Of a stretch of 64,000 bases of DNA, positions 8,657-16,576 are shown one piece after another (the stretch's first letter is position 1; every line of letters starts with the position of its first letter). The notes under the pieces are model-generated. The model saw only the letters and a list, made by a program, of their open reading frames with translations. It had not been told where the DNA came from and did not search any database. The position numbers were made by a program, and so were the translations under genes. Source of the DNA: Deltaproteobacteria bacterium (GTDB lineage: Bacteria > Desulfobacterota > Binatia > UTPRO1); NCBI GenBank assembly GCA_020852955.1, contig JADYZW010000044.1, positions 108,729 through 172,728 of the forward strand, given 5' to 3'.

Positions 8657-9163
8657 TCAACCTCCGGTCGGCGGACGCCAGGTCGCGGGCGGCACCCAAC
8701 CCGCGCGGCGCCGCACGAGCTCGGGCAGCACCACCGTCGACCAGCGCGAAAGCGCGACGGTCGCGAGTTCGTCGCTCCGGAACCAGCGGCCTTCGACGAC
8801 CTCGTCGCCGTCGGGACGGAGCGTGCCGCCCGCCCGGCGGCACTCGTACGCCGTGATCACGTAGGCGACGACGTCGCCGTTCGCGTACGTCACGCGGAAC
8901 TCCGGACCGCCGAACGTCCCGAGACAACGCGTCGGCTCGACGAGGAGGCCGAGCTCCTCCCACACCTCGCGGACGACCGCGTCCTGCGGTGCCTCGTCGG
9001 GATCGACTGCGCCGCCCGGTGTGCCCCACACGTCGCCGTTCGCGTGCCGCGCGAGGAGTACGCGCCCGGCGTCGTCGAAGACGACCGCCGTAACCGACGG
9101 CATCAACACGAGCGCGCTTCCGACCCGCTGGCGGAGGCTCCGAAGGTACGCCGAGATCGGCAT
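8657..9163 (-). CDS. Nudix hydrolase
   Basis: 168 residues. The Nudix box runs from GGAVDPDE to REVWEELG (Gx5Ex7REUxEExGU), with the catalytic glutamates present. The N-terminal segment (YLRSLRQRVGSALVLMPSVTAVVFDD) matches the common arrangement in Nudix proteins that clean up nucleotide diphosphates or sugar nucleotides. The substrate cannot be told from the box. It is followed 15 nt upstream by the aspartyl protease-like gene on the same strand. Confidence 0.92.
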   Translation of the reverse strand: MPISAYLRSLRQRVGSALVLMPSVTAVVFDDAGRVLLARHANGDVWGTPGGAVDPDEAPQDAVVREVWEELGLLVEPTRCLGTFGGPEFRVTYANGDVVAYVITAYECRRAGGTLRPDGDEVVEGRWFRSDELATVALSRWSTVVLPELVRRRAGWVPPATWRPPTGG

Positions 9164-9178
9164 CCCGCGTGACGCCGG

Positions 9179-9583
9179 TCAGCTCGCCCGCGCCAGGAGC
9201 AGTCGCATCGGCAGCAGCTCGCGCGTGACCGGGTTCACCATGAGGCCGAGGCTCTCGAGCGTGAACACGCCGAGGAGCGGCGTCGCCCCCTCCGGTGCGA
9301 ACACCACCTGAGAAACACGCGCCCGCTTCTCGACGACGAAGCGCGCTTCCCCGACGTCGTACTGGACACAGGTTCCGTCCGCGAGCGTGAAGTTCTGGCG
9401 CTCGAGCCGGCGGATCGCCAGCGCTTCCAGAACGCTCGCCGGAACGACGCTGAAGATCGCTCCCGTGTCGACCAGGAACTCGATCTCACGCGGCGGGAGA
9501 TCCGGCCGCTCGGGGTTCGCGATCGCTGCCCTGGTGAAGACGACGCCCACGACTCCCACCTTATGCCGTCCGGGAGCTTCCAT
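9179..9583 (-). CDS. Retropepsin-like (clan AA) aspartyl protease
   Basis: 134 residues with FLVDTGAIFSVVP, the DTG active-site loop followed by the hydrophobic strand of single-domain retropepsin-like proteases. A later LLGVFTLESLGL matches the second conserved loop (LLG). A small soluble protein of this length is expected to work as a dimer. No toxin or antitoxin partner is obvious beside it. The substrate is unknown. Confidence 0.8.
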   Translation of the reverse strand: MEAPGRHKVGVVGVVFTRAAIANPERPDLPPREIEFLVDTGAIFSVVPASVLEALAIRRLERQNFTLADGTCVQYDVGEARFVVEKRARVSQVVFAPEGATPLLGVFTLESLGLMVNPVTRELLPMRLLLARAS

Positions 9584-9634
9584 CGACCAAAATCCTACCG
9601 CGTTCCCGCATCGATGACGAGCACGCGTGCGGAT

Positions 9635-10762
9635 TCACTCCGCGAAGAGCGCGCGCACGCGGGCGACGGCTCGGGCCGTCTCGTCGAGGGGCGGCGGCGG
9701 CGCCGCCGCGAAGGCCCGGCCGAGCGGCAGGGCGCGGTTGGCAGCGACGAGCGCGGTGTGGAACCTCTTCAGATCGCGTGGATACCGGACCCAGCCACGC
9801 GCTGGCACGGCGGCGGCGAGCCGCGCGGCGCGCCCGCCGAGGAGGCCGGGGTGCTGCGTCGGGGCGAGCACGATGCGGCGAAACAAGTTCTTCACGCGCG
9901 CCTTCAGCGAGCGGCGCTCGGGGAGCTCGACGTACCAGACGCGCCGCCCGGTGCCACACGCCTCGGTCAACATCGACGCGCTGTCCCCGGTCACGATGAA
10001 GGCGTCGGCGAGACCGAGATAGGCGAGATACGGATTCGGCCCGCCCGCGGCGCTCCACTCGTGCGCGTACGCCGGCACGTCGATCGCATCGAGGAGCGCG
10101 CGCGCCGCGTCCTCCGGCGTCCGGCGACTGGTGCTCACCAGCAGCGCGCCGCCCTCCGCGCGCGCGAGCGCGTTCGCCTGGTCGGCGAGACGGCGCGCGG
10201 CCGCGGCGTCGAACACGAAGGGTTTCGCGCTGCCGCCGATGAGGAGCGCGAACCACGGCCGCGGCAGACGCTCGAAGCGGGGGGCCCATTCGGCGCCGGC
10301 GCGCGCCCAGGCCTCGTGATCGGGCCGGTGTAGCGGCAACGAGAGGTGCAGCACGTTCGGCCGATCGGGCAGGCGATACTGCGGCGTCGTGATCACGAGG
10401 TCGAAACCGTCGAGATCGGCGCGCGGCCGACCGAGCTGCACGAGCCGCGTCGTGGGCCCCGCCGCGTGGCGGATGTCCCACGCGACGCCGACGCTCCGCC
10501 GCCCGCAGCCGATCACCAGGTCGGGCCACGGCGGCGCGAGCGGGTCCGAGCGTTCGCGATCGAGCGGGAAGCGATCGACCCGCGCGCCCGCCAGGCGGTC
10601 GGCGAGCGAGCGCCTCGGCGTCGGCAGGTACTGCAGCCGCTTCACCTCGGCCGGCCAGCCGAGCGCCGCGGCGAGTGAGAACGACTGCGCGTCGTCGCCC
10701 GGCTTGTCGCCGGCCAGCACCCAGATGCGGCGCTCGGGCGACGCCACGCGCGCCTGGCTCAC
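9635..10762 (-). CDS. ELM1-family (DUF1022) glycosyltransferase-like protein
   Basis: About 375 residues with the marks of the ELM1 family: GDKPGDDAQ at the N-terminus, ALLIGGSAKPF in the middle and TGDSASMLTEA towards the end, on a GT-B-like fold. Bacterial members are often near envelope lipid or sugar genes; plant ELM1 acts in mitochondrial fission. GTG at 10762 is chosen because it overlaps the stop of the upstream methyltransferase as GTGA, implying translational coupling. The exact reaction is unknown in the family. Position at the edge of the lipid locus is suggestive only. Confidence 0.8.
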   Translation of the reverse strand: MSQARVASPERRIWVLAGDKPGDDAQSFSLAAALGWPAEVKRLQYLPTPRRSLADRLAGARVDRFPLDRERSDPLAPPWPDLVIGCGRRSVGVAWDIRHAAGPTTRLVQLGRPRADLDGFDLVITTPQYRLPDRPNVLHLSLPLHRPDHEAWARAGAEWAPRFERLPRPWFALLIGGSAKPFVFDAAAARRLADQANALARAEGGALLVSTSRRTPEDAARALLDAIDVPAYAHEWSAAGGPNPYLAYLGLADAFIVTGDSASMLTEACGTGRRVWYVELPERRSLKARVKNLFRRIVLAPTQHPGLLGGRAARLAAAVPARGWVRYPRDLKRFHTALVAANRALPLGRAFAAAPPPPLDETARAVARVRALFAE

Positions 10763-11742
10763 GACGACACGGCGGGACGCTTGCGGCAGACGACGAGGCA
10801 AGGCTGCAGCCAGATCTCCCCCGGGAGGTCGTCCGTCACCAGCGTCGGCTCGAGACCGTGCCGCGGCAGCTCGTCGATGCGGCCGCGGAAATGGTCGCGC
10901 GCGAGGAGATAGTCGCGCCGCAGGCCGCGATCGTTGCAGTCCCAGAAGGGCTCCAGCATGAGCGTGTGGTGCGCGGCGACCCGGGCCATCTCGCCGAGCG
11001 CCCGACCGCGAATCTCCTCCATCTGCTCGAGGGCGAGCGAGGAGTAGACGAGATCGAAGGCGTCGGCGGCGAACGGCAGCTCGGCGGCGCTGCCGCGCCG
11101 GAAGTCGACGCGCCGGTGCGCGGCCGAGTCGAAGAGCGGCTCGGGGGCGAAGCGTCGCAGCACCGCCGGCAGCTCCGTCTCCTCCTGCACGGCGCGCGCC
11201 GTCGCGACGCCGCCGTCGGTGAGCTCGACGCCGGCGAAACGCGTCGCGGGGAAGCGACAGGCGAGCACCAGGAGATTCAACCCGTTGCCGCAGCCGACCT
11301 CGAGCACGCTCGCCGGCCGGAGCAGCGCCACCGCCCGCATCAGCACCAGCAGGCGGGCGCGGGCTCCGGCCGCGCTCGTCGCGAACATGACTTCATCGCC
11401 GTACTGCCACGCGGCGCCCGCCCGGGGCCGAGGGTCCATCTCGTACGGGGCGAGGCGCTTGCGGGCCCAGGCCTGGTCATACTCGGACGCGATGTGCCCC
11501 TGGTCGCGCCGCTTGCCGCGTCCGAGCCATCCGAACCAACGCCGCTGCCGCAGTCGCCGCCGCGCCTTCGCGTGCTTGCGGGCCACCTCGGCCGTCCAGC
11601 GCGGGTCCGTCGGCGCGAGGCGGCAAGCGACGAACGGGTCCATCGTGGCGAGCAGCGCGGCCCGGTCGAGGCCGAGCCCGGCGGCGTCGATCGCGGTGAA
11701 GGTCGGCGGCACGGCGCGCCGATGATGGCGAAGCCCCGCCAC
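10759..11742 (-). CDS. Class I SAM-dependent methyltransferase
   Basis: 327 residues. SAM-binding motif VLEVGCGNGLN at about residue 145, the acidic ribose-binding region (VELTD) after it, and DLVYSSLALEQM as motif II/III. The N-terminal ~110 residues are basic and helical with no recognised fold, and the start (GTG at 11742) is uncertain; GTG at 11712 is also possible. It is coupled to the ELM1-like gene by a GTGA overlap, so the two probably act together. The acceptor is unknown; a lipid- or glycan-linked substrate is possible given the context. Confidence 0.85.
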   Translation of the reverse strand: MAGLRHHRRAVPPTFTAIDAAGLGLDRAALLATMDPFVACRLAPTDPRWTAEVARKHAKARRRLRQRRWFGWLGRGKRRDQGHIASEYDQAWARKRLAPYEMDPRPRAGAAWQYGDEVMFATSAAGARARLLVLMRAVALLRPASVLEVGCGNGLNLLVLACRFPATRFAGVELTDGGVATARAVQEETELPAVLRRFAPEPLFDSAAHRRVDFRRGSAAELPFAADAFDLVYSSLALEQMEEIRGRALGEMARVAAHHTLMLEPFWDCNDRGLRRDYLLARDHFRGRIDELPRHGLEPTLVTDDLPGEIWLQPCLVVCRKRPAVSS

Positions 11743-11766
11743 GCCTGCAACCGGAAACGCCTCCGC

Positions 11767-11795
11767 TTGCGGACGCGCGAGCGAGCCGTTAACGA
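11767..11795 (+). promoter_or_regulatory. Promoter of the aspartyl/asparaginyl hydroxylase-like gene
   Basis: -35 TTGCGG (11767-11772), 17-nt spacer, -10 TAACGA (11790-11795). The GTG start codon is at 11802, so the message should be leaderless. The 59-bp gap also holds whatever promoter serves the divergent methyltransferase. Confidence 0.5.
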
Positions 11796-11801
11796 GGCCG
11801 C

Positions 11802-12656
11802 GTGCTCACCCCGCTGCGCATCGCGGCCTCCTCGAGCGTCGACATCGTGAAGGCTCTCGGGCGCCTGCCCGGCGCCGGCAGGAAGGGCAAGAAACGGGTG
11901 AAGAAGGCCTTCAACGGCGTCTACGCGCGCTGCGAGGATGCGGGACTCCTCCCGCGCCTCCCCGACTACCTCGAGGACTACGCGCGGGAGTACCCGGAGC
12001 TGCTCGCCCTCGAAGGGGCCTACGCCGACATCCGCGGCGAGTGCGAGCGCTTGCTCGCGTTCCGCGCGCGCATCACCGACATGTCGAAGCTCGGCGGGCA
12101 GTACACCGAACGCGGCATCCACACCATCCGGTGGAAGGCGTTCATGCTGAAGTCCGGCACCTTCATCGAGGAGAACTGCGCGCTCGCGCCGAGGACGGCC
12201 GCGGTGCTCCGCCCGCTCGGCGACGTCTACAACGCGTTCTTCTCGATCCTCGAGCCGCACCAGTACGTGACCCCGCACTGGGGGTACTACAAGGGCTTCG
12301 TCCGCTATCACCTCGGCGTCGTGATTCCGAACGACAATGCCGACCGCAAGTGCTGGCTGCGCGTCAATGTCGACCCGGCGGACAACGCGCTCCGCGACAA
12401 GTCCCTGATCGAGCGCACGCGGAAGTTCCACTGGCGGAACGGCCGCGGCGTGATCTTCGACGACACCAACCTCCACGACGCCGCCAACGAGAGCGACGAG
12501 GTGCGGGTCGTGCTCTGGCTCGACGTCGCGCGGAGACTGCCGCGCGCCCTCGACCTCTACAACCGCGCGCTCCTGAAGGCGGTGTACTACGAGCCGTCGG
12601 TGCGGAAGTTCCGCGAGAACGCGATCGTGCGGCTGCCGGACACGGCGCGCGCGTAG
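11802..12656 (+). CDS. Aspartyl/asparaginyl beta-hydroxylase family dioxygenase (LpxO-like)
   Basis: 284 residues with the Fe(II)/2-oxoglutarate jelly-roll. Seen: EPHQYVTPHWGYYKGFVRYH (first iron His and the substrate-side His), WRNGRGVIFDDTNLHDAANE (second iron His), then VRVVLWLD with the 2-oxoglutarate Arg. The family includes aspartyl hydroxylases of eukaryotes and bacterial LpxO, which 2-hydroxylates a lipid A acyl chain. The placement beside a lipid exporter and sphingolipid genes favours a lipid acyl or long-chain base as the substrate, which is inference. The N-terminus is basic and amphipathic (KGKKRVKKAF), compatible with membrane contact. GTG start supported by the leaderless promoter. 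Confidence 0.88.
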   Translation: MLTPLRIAASSSVDIVKALGRLPGAGRKGKKRVKKAFNGVYARCEDAGLLPRLPDYLEDYAREYPELLALEGAYADIRGECERLLAFRARITDMSKLGGQYTERGIHTIRWKAFMLKSGTFIEENCALAPRTAAVLRPLGDVYNAFFSILEPHQYVTPHWGYYKGFVRYHLGVVIPNDNADRKCWLRVNVDPADNALRDKSLIERTRKFHWRNGRGVIFDDTNLHDAANESDEVRVVLWLDVARRLPRALDLYNRALLKAVYYEPSVRKFRENAIVRLPDTARA

Positions 12657-12734
12657 CTCTGCGCCGCGTCCCTTCGCCGTCATTCCGGAGCCTTCGCATT
12701 CCCCGCCGGGGCGCGGGGGCGCCGCGGGCGGCCT

Positions 12735-14468
12735 TCAGCCGCGCGCGGCGTCGCGCCGTCCGGCGAGTGCGCCACGCACGAGGACGATGCGCCCATCGTC
12801 GACGCGATAGACGAGGTCGGCGACGTCGATCAGGTGGCCGTGGTGGCAGATCGCGACCAGGGTCACCGCGCCGCGCAGCGCGCGCAGCGTCGCGCAGATC
12901 TCGCGCTCGGTCGCCGGGTCGAGCGCCGTCGTCGCTTCGTCCAGCACGAGAAGCGTCGGCTTCCGCACGAGCGCGCGGGCGAGCGCGAGCCGCTGCCGCT
13001 GCCCTCCGGAGAGCCGGAGCCCTCGCTCTCCGACGATCGTGTCGACGCCGTCCGGCAACGCCGCGACGAACTCGCTCGCCCCCGCGGCGCAGAGCGCCTC
13101 GTGCACGTCGGCGGGCGGCACCGACGGATCGCCGAGCGTCACGTTCTGCGCGACGCTTTGGTGCAGCATGAGTGTCTCCTGCGGAACGTAGCCGATCTGC
13201 GTGCGCCAGTCGTGCGCCGCGATCTCGCGCAACGGTACGTCGTCGACCCGCACCTCGCCCGCCTGCGGCTGCAACAGCCCGACGATCAGGTCGACGAGCG
13301 TCGTCTTGCCGGACCCGGACGGACCCGTGACGACCGTGAGCGACCCGGCGGGAATCACCATGTCCGCGCCGCGCAGGACCGGCGCCGCGTCGTGCGCGAA
13401 GGAGACCTGCTCGATGCGGATCTCGCGCGTGAAGCGCGCCGGATGCGTTCCCGTCCCCACCTCGACCGCGCCGCGCGCCTCGCGGATCAGGTCCTCGACC
13501 GCCCAGTACGCGCTCTCCTTCACGGCGAGACGTTGCATGCTCTTCTGCACCTTGCCGAGATCGCCGACGATGCGGGCGCAGAGAAACACCAGGATCACCA
13601 CGTCGGCAAACGGCATCGCCAGCATCCCGAGCCCGACGTAGAGCGCGACCGCCAGGAAGACCATGATGAGCGGATCCTGGAACGCTTCGAGGTAGGCGCG
13701 CGCCATGACCTCGCGCTCGAGCGAGTGGTTGAGGCGCCGCGTCTCCCCCTCCAGCACGGGCGCGATCAGCGGCTCGCGCGCCATCGCCTTAAGCGGCTTC
13801 ACCGCCTGCAGCGTGTCCGTGAGGCGGGCCAGCAGCTGGCGGATGCGCACGGTCTGACGCCGCCCGGATTTCCGCGATGCCCGCACCAGGCGGTTCAAGA
13901 GCGCGGTGATGACGGACCCGACGACGAGCGCCCCGAGCGTCGCCCGCCACGACACGAGGCAGGAGATGGCGGCGAAGACGAGGCACTGGGCGAGCAGCGC
14001 CCAGACCGTCGTCGCGTGCAGGTACGCGTCGGCAGCCGCCTGCGCCTCCATCGCGACCGAGTTGGCGATCGCGCCGACCGACTTGTGCACGAAGTAGGCC
14101 CAGCGCGTCCGCAGGAGCGCCTCGATGAGCTGCAGGCGCAGCGTGGTAGCGACGTGCGCGACCGCGTAGCCGACCTGCCGGTTCGCGAGCAGCACGAGGC
14201 CGGCCTTGAGCGCGATGCCGGCGAACACGATGGCGAAGAGCGTCGTCGTGGTCGGCGCGAGGCCGACGGCGGCGAGCGCCGTGTCGAGTCCGCGTTCGAG
14301 CGCGGTACTGCTCGCGGCGGCGCTCGCCGGGGCGCGGGTCGCGACGCGGATCACCGGCAGCAGGCTCGAGATCCCGACGCCCTCGGCGAGTCCCGCGCAC
14401 ACCAGGCAGATCAGGGTGAGAAGCGTCCGCTGCGGATACCGGCGAACGATCAGCAGCAACAGCTTCAT
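12735..14468 (-). CDS. ABC exporter, fused membrane and ATPase domains (MsbA-like)
   Basis: 577 residues: six-helix ABC exporter domain (~10-320) followed by one ATPase domain. Walker A GPSGSGKTT, Q loop YVPQETLML, signature LSGGQRQR, Walker B LLVLDEATTALD and the switch His in AICHHGH are all intact. This is a half-transporter expected to work as a homodimer. The closest classes are lipid A/phospholipid flippases and peptide exporters. It is divergent from the GNAT-like gene and within the lipid locus, so a lipid flippase role is a fair inference, not a proof. Confidence 0.9.
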   Translation of the reverse strand: MKLLLLIVRRYPQRTLLTLICLVCAGLAEGVGISSLLPVIRVATRAPASAAASSTALERGLDTALAAVGLAPTTTTLFAIVFAGIALKAGLVLLANRQVGYAVAHVATTLRLQLIEALLRTRWAYFVHKSVGAIANSVAMEAQAAADAYLHATTVWALLAQCLVFAAISCLVSWRATLGALVVGSVITALLNRLVRASRKSGRRQTVRIRQLLARLTDTLQAVKPLKAMAREPLIAPVLEGETRRLNHSLEREVMARAYLEAFQDPLIMVFLAVALYVGLGMLAMPFADVVILVFLCARIVGDLGKVQKSMQRLAVKESAYWAVEDLIREARGAVEVGTGTHPARFTREIRIEQVSFAHDAAPVLRGADMVIPAGSLTVVTGPSGSGKTTLVDLIVGLLQPQAGEVRVDDVPLREIAAHDWRTQIGYVPQETLMLHQSVAQNVTLGDPSVPPADVHEALCAAGASEFVAALPDGVDTIVGERGLRLSGGQRQRLALARALVRKPTLLVLDEATTALDPATEREICATLRALRGAVTLVAICHHGHLIDVADLVYRVDDGRIVLVRGALAGRRDAARG

Positions 14469-14528
14469 CCGGAGCCGCTTGTATCAAGGGTCGGGGCGCA
14501 GTGGTAACCGCGTTCTGCGCGCTCTTGC

Positions 14529-14557
14529 TTGACCCTTCGCGGGGCGTGCCATATGCC
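14529..14557 (+). promoter_or_regulatory. Promoter of the GNAT-like acyltransferase gene
   Basis: -35 TTGACC (14529-14534), 17-nt spacer, -10 TATGCC (14552-14557). It ends 9 nt before the GTG at 14567, implying a leader of only a few nt and arguing for that start over the GTG at 14501, which lies upstream of the promoter. Confidence 0.5.
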
Positions 14558-14566
14558 GCTCGTCGC

Positions 14567-15775
14567 GTGAAACACGGTACGAGGGCGGCGGGACCGATCC
14601 CGGAGGCGGTCGGAGGGCGGACGCGCGGAGAGCGGGCGCCGGCGCCCGTCGAGGTCCGGCCGGTCCGATCGCGCGCCGAGCGCCGCGATTTCGTGGAGTT
14701 CCCGTACGCCGTCTACGCCGCGGATCCCGCCTGGGTGCCGCCGCTCCGCAGCGAGCAACGCCACAATTTCTCGCCGAAGAGCGCGTTCTTCCAGCACGCG
14801 CAGGTGCAGACCTTCGTCGCGTATCGCGACGGTCGGCCGGTCGGCCGGATCGCCGCGCAGGTCGACGCGCTCCGCATCGAGCGCTACGGGGACGCGACCG
14901 GCCACTTCGGCGCGCTCGAGGCGATCGACGATCAGCCCGTGTTCGACGCGCTCCTCGGCGCCGCCGAGGAGTGGCTGCGCGCGCAGGGCATGCGGCGCGT
15001 CCTCGGCCCGTTCAATCTCTCGATCAACGGCGACATCGGCATCCTGATCGACGGCTTCGAGCACCCGCCGGTCTTCCTGACCGGCCACGGGCGTCCCTAC
15101 TACGACGCGCGCGTGCAGCGGCTCGGCTACCACAAGGCCAAGGACGTGGTGGCGTACACGCTCGAGGCCAGCAGCGCGCCGCCGCGCACGATGGTCGAGG
15201 CCGCGCGGCGCGCGCGCGAGGACGCCCGGGTGACGATCCGCCCGGTCGACAAGTCGCGTCTCGGCGCCGAGGCGGCCGTGATCAGCGAGATCTTCTGCGA
15301 CGCGTGGGAGCGCAACTGGAGCTTCGTGCCGTTCACCGAAGCCGAGTTCGCTGAGCTGGCGAGCGCCCTCAAATACCTCGTTCCGCGCGACTTCGTGCAA
15401 TTCGCGGAGGTCGACGGCGAGCCCGCGGCCATGCTCGTCATCGTGCCGAATCTGAACGAGCTCATCGGCGACCTCGACGGACGCCTCCTGCCCTTCGGCT
15501 GGGCCAAGCTCCTCTGGCGCTGGCGCACCCGGCCCACCCGGTCCGCACGGGTCGCCCTCATGGGCGTCCGTCAGAAGTTCCAGGCCAGCTCGCTCGCGAT
15601 GGCGCTCGTCTTCGGCCTGATCGAAGCGGTGCGGGTATCACCGGCCGTACGCGACATGCAGCACCTGGAGATGGGCTGGGTGCTGGAGGACAACTTCCCG
15701 CTGCTCCGCGTGATGCGCCTCCTCGGCGGCCGCCAGTACAAGACCTACCGCGTCTACGAGAAGCCGCTCCCCTGA
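14567..15775 (+). CDS. GNAT-fold N-acyltransferase family protein, candidate ceramide synthase
   Basis: 402 residues from GTG 14567. It belongs to a long GNAT-like family often labelled N-acetyltransferase or dATP pyrophosphohydrolase-like. Marks: FVEFPYAVYAADPAWVPPL near the N-terminus, the GRIAAQVD strand, GPFNLSINGDIGILIDGF, and a C-terminal half with MGVRQKFQASSLAMAL. Similar proteins commonly sit beside bacterial serine palmitoyltransferases. The Caulobacter ceramide synthase (bCerS) is also a GNAT-type N-acyltransferase, so N-acylation of a long-chain base is the favoured role. I cannot show direct homology to bCerS by eye. Confidence 0.7.
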   Translation: MKHGTRAAGPIPEAVGGRTRGERAPAPVEVRPVRSRAERRDFVEFPYAVYAADPAWVPPLRSEQRHNFSPKSAFFQHAQVQTFVAYRDGRPVGRIAAQVDALRIERYGDATGHFGALEAIDDQPVFDALLGAAEEWLRAQGMRRVLGPFNLSINGDIGILIDGFEHPPVFLTGHGRPYYDARVQRLGYHKAKDVVAYTLEASSAPPRTMVEAARRAREDARVTIRPVDKSRLGAEAAVISEIFCDAWERNWSFVPFTEAEFAELASALKYLVPRDFVQFAEVDGEPAAMLVIVPNLNELIGDLDGRLLPFGWAKLLWRWRTRPTRSARVALMGVRQKFQASSLAMALVFGLIEAVRVSPAVRDMQHLEMGWVLEDNFPLLRVMRLLGGRQYKTYRVYEKPLP

Positions 15776-15804
15776 ACACGCCGCCGACCCCGTTCACCGC
15801 CCTC

Positions 15805-16557
15805 GTGATGGCGGGTAGCCGCGACGGCGCCGACCCGCTCGCGAGCGCGACCGGGGTCGCGCACAAAGCCCTCGCGCCCGTCGAGGGGATCCCGATGCTG
15901 GATCGCGTGCTCGCGACGCTGCGCGCGAGCCGCTGGATCGGGCGCGTCGTGGTGTGCGGGCTCGATCCGGCGCTCGCCGCACACGGCGGCGGCGGGGCGG
16001 CCGTGGAGATCGTCCGCGGCGAGCGGACGCCGAGCGCCAGCGCCGCCCTCGCGATCGAGCAACTCGGCCTCGCACCACCGGTCCTGATCACGACGGCCGA
16101 CCATCCCCTCCTGTCCACAGCGACCCTCGACGCCTTCTGCGAACGCGCGATCGCGATCAATGCCGACGCCACCTTCGGGCTCGTACCCATCGGCCTCGTA
16201 CACGCGGCGTTCCCCGGCATCCGCCGCACGGCGTTCCGCTTCCGCGACGGCGGATTCTGCGGGTGCAACCTCTATGGCCTCCTCACGAAGAAGGGCTATG
16301 CGGCTCTCCGCGAGTGGACCCGGGTCGAAGGCGAGCGCAAGCGTCCGTGGCGCATGCTGCGCATCCTCGGCTACGGCACGCTCCTCCGGTTCGCGCTGGG
16401 GCGGCTCTCCCTGGCCGACCTCACCGGGGCGGTGTTCGCCCGGACCGGACTCTCGGTGCGGCCGGTCCTACTGACCGACCCCGCGGCGGGTTTCGACATC
16501 GACACCCCCGAACAACGCCTCGCCGCCGAAGCGTTCCTGCGATCGAAGGCGGGCTGA
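15805..16557 (+). CDS. NTP transferase (MobA/LicC-type nucleotidyltransferase)
   Basis: About 250 residues of a GT-A-type nucleotidyltransferase: MAGSRDGADPLA as the nucleotide loop, HKALAPVEGIPMLDRVL as the second conserved block, and the metal-binding acidic site in ITTADHPLL. The first ATG/GTG (15805) cuts off the expected first beta strand; the codons before it encode FTALV in frame. The fuller protein would begin at a CTG at 15772 that overlaps the preceding stop (CTGA), which would be a rare start. Likely activates a small alcohol or sugar phosphate; a headgroup for the lipid locus is possible. Confidence 0.8.
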   Translation: MMAGSRDGADPLASATGVAHKALAPVEGIPMLDRVLATLRASRWIGRVVVCGLDPALAAHGGGGAAVEIVRGERTPSASAALAIEQLGLAPPVLITTADHPLLSTATLDAFCERAIAINADATFGLVPIGLVHAAFPGIRRTAFRFRDGGFCGCNLYGLLTKKGYAALREWTRVEGERKRPWRMLRILGYGTLLRFALGRLSLADLTGAVFARTGLSVRPVLLTDPAAGFDIDTPEQRLAAEAFLRSKAG

Positions 16558-16576
16558 CAGGCGCGCGCGTCCGGCG

